Origin: Actinomycetota bacterium
GTDB taxonomy: Bacteria > Actinomycetota > Thermoleophilia > Gaiellales > Gaiellaceae
Assembly (NCBI GenBank): GCA_013694685.1
Contig: JACDBY010000399.1
Location: forward strand, 1 to 6,633
Reading direction: 5' to 3'
Length of the DNA stretch: 6,633 nucleotides
This document shows positions 5,628 to 6,633 of the stretch, piece by piece. Made by a program: the position numbers and the translations under genes. Numbering within the stretch: position 1 is the first letter of the stretch; every line of letters starts with the position of its first letter. The notes under the pieces were generated by a model. That model ran no database searches. It worked only from the letters and a program-made list of their open reading frames with translations, and was not told where the DNA came from.

Positions 5628-5639
5628 ACGCGCTAGGAT
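5611..5639 (+). promoter_or_regulatory. Promoter-like boxes TCGCCA and TAGGAT
   Basis: TCGCCA (5611-5616, four of six matches to TTGACA) and TAGGAT (5634-5639, four of six to TATAAT, a frequent actinobacterial form) are separated by exactly 17 bp. A transcript would start near 5646 and run toward the convergent histidine kinase, through a series of hairpins. In high-GC DNA such matches occur by chance. Confidence 0.3.
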
Positions 5640-5645
5640 GTGACG

Positions 5646-5786
5646 AGAAGCAGCCCTTCGATGGAAGGGGTATCGCCTTGGAGGAGACTCCACCGGACTG
5701 AGAAGACGCGCACGATCCGCCCACGAGGCGTGACGTGCGCCGGTCGCCAGCCCGACGGCGACTTCGAGCTCACCGGAACCGTCCGG
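5646..5786 (+). ncRNA. Candidate structured RNA or leader (unknown family)
   Basis: Downstream of the promoter-like boxes, separate stems follow one another. First, CCCTTC/GAAGGG at 5654-5669 with a GATG loop. Second, TGGAG/CTCCA at 5679-5692 with a GNRA-type GAGA loop. Third, a long arm at 5708-5740 with a 7-bp lower stem, a 3x3 internal loop, a 4-bp upper stem and a 5-base loop. Fourth, GTCGCC/GGCGAC at 5743-5762. Last, a short CCGG/CCGG stem at 5773-5786. The motifs of TPP, cobalamin, glycine, SRP and RNase P RNAs were looked for and not found. The boundaries are guesses; high GC makes chance hairpins common. Confidence 0.2.
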
Positions 5787-5880
5787 CGGCGCGGCGCATG
5801 GCGCGCGTTCACGGAGGTTCCCTTGACCGGCCTCCGGTGCGGCGACGGGCAGATGGGTCGCACCGGAGGTCTCGTCGCCT

Positions 5881-5926
5881 GCGGCACCTGCCGCGCAGCG
5901 GCCCGAGGGGCTGCCTGCTGTGCCGC
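5881..5926 (-). terminator. Two-tier hairpin directly after the histidine kinase stop
   Basis: An outer perfect 7-bp stem (GCGGCAC 5881-5887 with GTGCCGC 5920-5926) encloses an inner 7-bp stem, with one wobble pair (5898-5904 with 5908-5914) and a GAG loop. It abuts the kinase TAG at 5927-5929. No T-run follows on the minus strand, so it is a 3'-end structure or weak terminator rather than a textbook one. Confidence 0.35.
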
Positions 5927-6633
5927 CTACGGAGCCGCAGGGAGTGTGAACGCGACCTTCGCGCCGCCCTCGGGTCGGGCCTCGGCCCAGATCCGACCGC
6001 CGTGCGCTTCGACGATGCCACGGGCGATCGCGAGCCCGAGACCGGAGCCGCGGGCCGAGCGAGCCGGGTCGGCCCGCCAGAACCGATCGAACATCCGCTG
6101 CCGCGCCTCCTCGTCGAGGCCCTCGCCGGTGTCTTCGACGCTTACCTGGACCTCGCGGGCGAGCTGCTCGACGCGGACGGCGATCGTCCCGTCGGACGGT
6201 GTGTGACGCAGGGCGTTCGTGAGCAGGTTGAAGAGCACCCGCTCGACCTTCTCCGGCGCAAACCGGGCCTTGACGTGGTCGGGCACGTTTGCCTCCAGCC
6301 CGACGCCACGTCGCCTCGCATCCGCTTCGACGCCACGCAGGCACGAGTCGACGAGCGGCTCGAGGAGAGCCTCGCGCAGCTCGAGCGTCAGCGCTCCGGC
6401 ATCGATGCGCGCGAGCTCGAAGAGGTCGTCCACGAGCGCCGAGAGCACGCCCACCTGCTCCCGCAGGACGGGGACCGTCGTCTCGGGCTCGACGAGCCCG
6501 TCCTCGAGGGCCTCGAGCATCGCCTGCATGTTCGCGATCGGAGCACGCAGGTCGTGGCTCGCCCAGGCGACGAGCTCGCGCCGGGCGTCGAAGAGCTGCG
6601 AGAGGCTCCCCGCCATCCCGTTGAAAGCGACGG
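5927..6633 (-). CDS. Sensor histidine kinase, C-terminal part (5' end beyond the window)
   Basis: Two-component sensor kinase that autophosphorylates on His and passes the phosphate to a response regulator not seen here. The frame is open to the right edge, so the N-terminal sensor and membrane part is missing. Upstream of an internal Met at 6616 the frame reads VAFNG, giving FNGMAGSL, the typical end of a HAMP linker, so that Met is not the start. Numbered from it, the H-box is ASHDLRAPI with H21, followed by the dimerisation helices to about 75. The ATP-binding domain then shows the N-box FNLLTNALRHTP (129-140), the G1 box EDTGEGLD (161-168), the F-box MFDRFWRAD (175-183) and the G2 box GSGLGLAI (190-197). 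It ends normally with VAFTLP. Resembles BaeS/EnvZ-type membrane kinases. All catalytic boxes are intact. It converges on the NUDIX operon. Confidence 0.95.
   Translation of the reverse strand, partial: VAFNGMAGSLSQLFDARRELVAWASHDLRAPIANMQAMLEALEDGLVEPETTVPVLREQVGVLSALVDDLFELARIDAGALTLELREALLEPLVDSCLRGVEADARRRGVGLEANVPDHVKARFAPEKVERVLFNLLTNALRHTPSDGTIAVRVEQLAREVQVSVEDTGEGLDEEARQRMFDRFWRADPARSARGSGLGLAIARGIVEAHGGRIWAEARPEGGAKVAFTLPAAP

Larger units (their letters stand above)
5574..5926. other. 353-bp region without a confident gene; dense in inverted repeats
   Basis: No recognisable protein, tRNA or known riboswitch was found. A plus-strand frame is open from GTG 5640 (or ATG 5661) to 6206 and uses G or C at about 50 of 59 third positions between 5715 and 5891, which resembles coding bias. 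However, its end runs antisense through the histidine kinase, and no family is recognised. The minus strand in the kinase's own frame is also open past the kinase stop, but is almost free of acidic residues and not protein-like. The region holds a nested inverted repeat, a promoter-like pair of boxes, a series of hairpins and the kinase 3' hairpin, listed separately. Confidence 0.6.

Noticed and set aside
5646..5670. AGAAGCAGCC and GGAAGG resembling the SRP RNA apical loop.
   Set aside because: The order and surrounding stem of the SRP signature are absent; the GGAAGG is part of a simple hairpin.
5696..5704. CTGAGA resembling the TPP riboswitch core.
   Set aside because: The other conserved TPP segments are missing, and no thiamin gene follows. 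The match is a short chance hit.
6614..6616. ATG at 6616 as the true start of the histidine kinase.
   Set aside because: The frame upstream to the edge reads VAFNG, which with the Met forms the HAMP-type FNxMA motif, so the Met is internal and the gene is cut by the window edge.

Overview
The window is high-GC bacterial DNA with strong G/C preference at codon third positions, GTG as well as ATG starts, and tightly packed genes. The gene order radA, carD, ispD, ispF is an old conserved neighbourhood in Actinobacteria and, in variant form, in Firmicutes. Together with the GC content and the -10-only promoters, it suggests an actinobacterium. A deep lineage such as Thermoleophilia is possible, but that is a guess from style, not a demonstrated placement. 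Nothing resembles a phage, plasmid, insertion sequence or CRISPR array; this reads as ordinary chromosomal backbone.

Layout. (1) 16-939, minus: a CzcD-type cation diffusion facilitator with a His-rich N-terminus. (2) 940-1026: an 87-bp divergent promoter region in which each side carries a -10-like hexamer ending 6 nt before the start codon, which suggests leaderless mRNAs. (3) 1027-2391, plus: radA, DNA repair ATPase. (4) 2392-2554: promoter and leader of carD, with a GC-rich hairpin plus TTTT between the -10 box and the ribosome binding site. (5) 2555-5573, plus: a compact run carD, ispD, HAD-family hydrolase, a possible 25-residue micro-ORF, ispF and a NUDIX hydrolase. From ispD onward the genes are 4 nt apart or overlap by 4 nt at ATGA/GTGA junctions. 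(6) 5574-5926: 353 bp without a confident gene, but with a nested inverted repeat, a promoter-like pair of boxes and several consecutive hairpins. (7) 5927-6633, minus: the C-terminal part of a sensor histidine kinase that runs off the right edge.

How they work together. CarD binds RNA polymerase and tunes open-complex stability, classically at rRNA promoters. IspD and IspF catalyse the third and fifth steps of the MEP (non-mevalonate) isoprenoid pathway; ispE, the step between, is not here. The HAD protein and the NUDIX hydrolase belong to families acting on phosphorylated or nucleotide-linked substrates, and they sit inside and directly after the MEP pair, so a metabolite-housekeeping role for that pathway is an attractive but unproven inference. 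RadA, the metal exporter and the histidine kinase are transcriptionally separate units.

The most interesting unexplained items are the micro-ORF that exactly bridges the HAD gene and ispF, the structured 5574-5926 region, the carD leader hairpin, and the back-to-back leaderless-looking starts of the transporter and radA.
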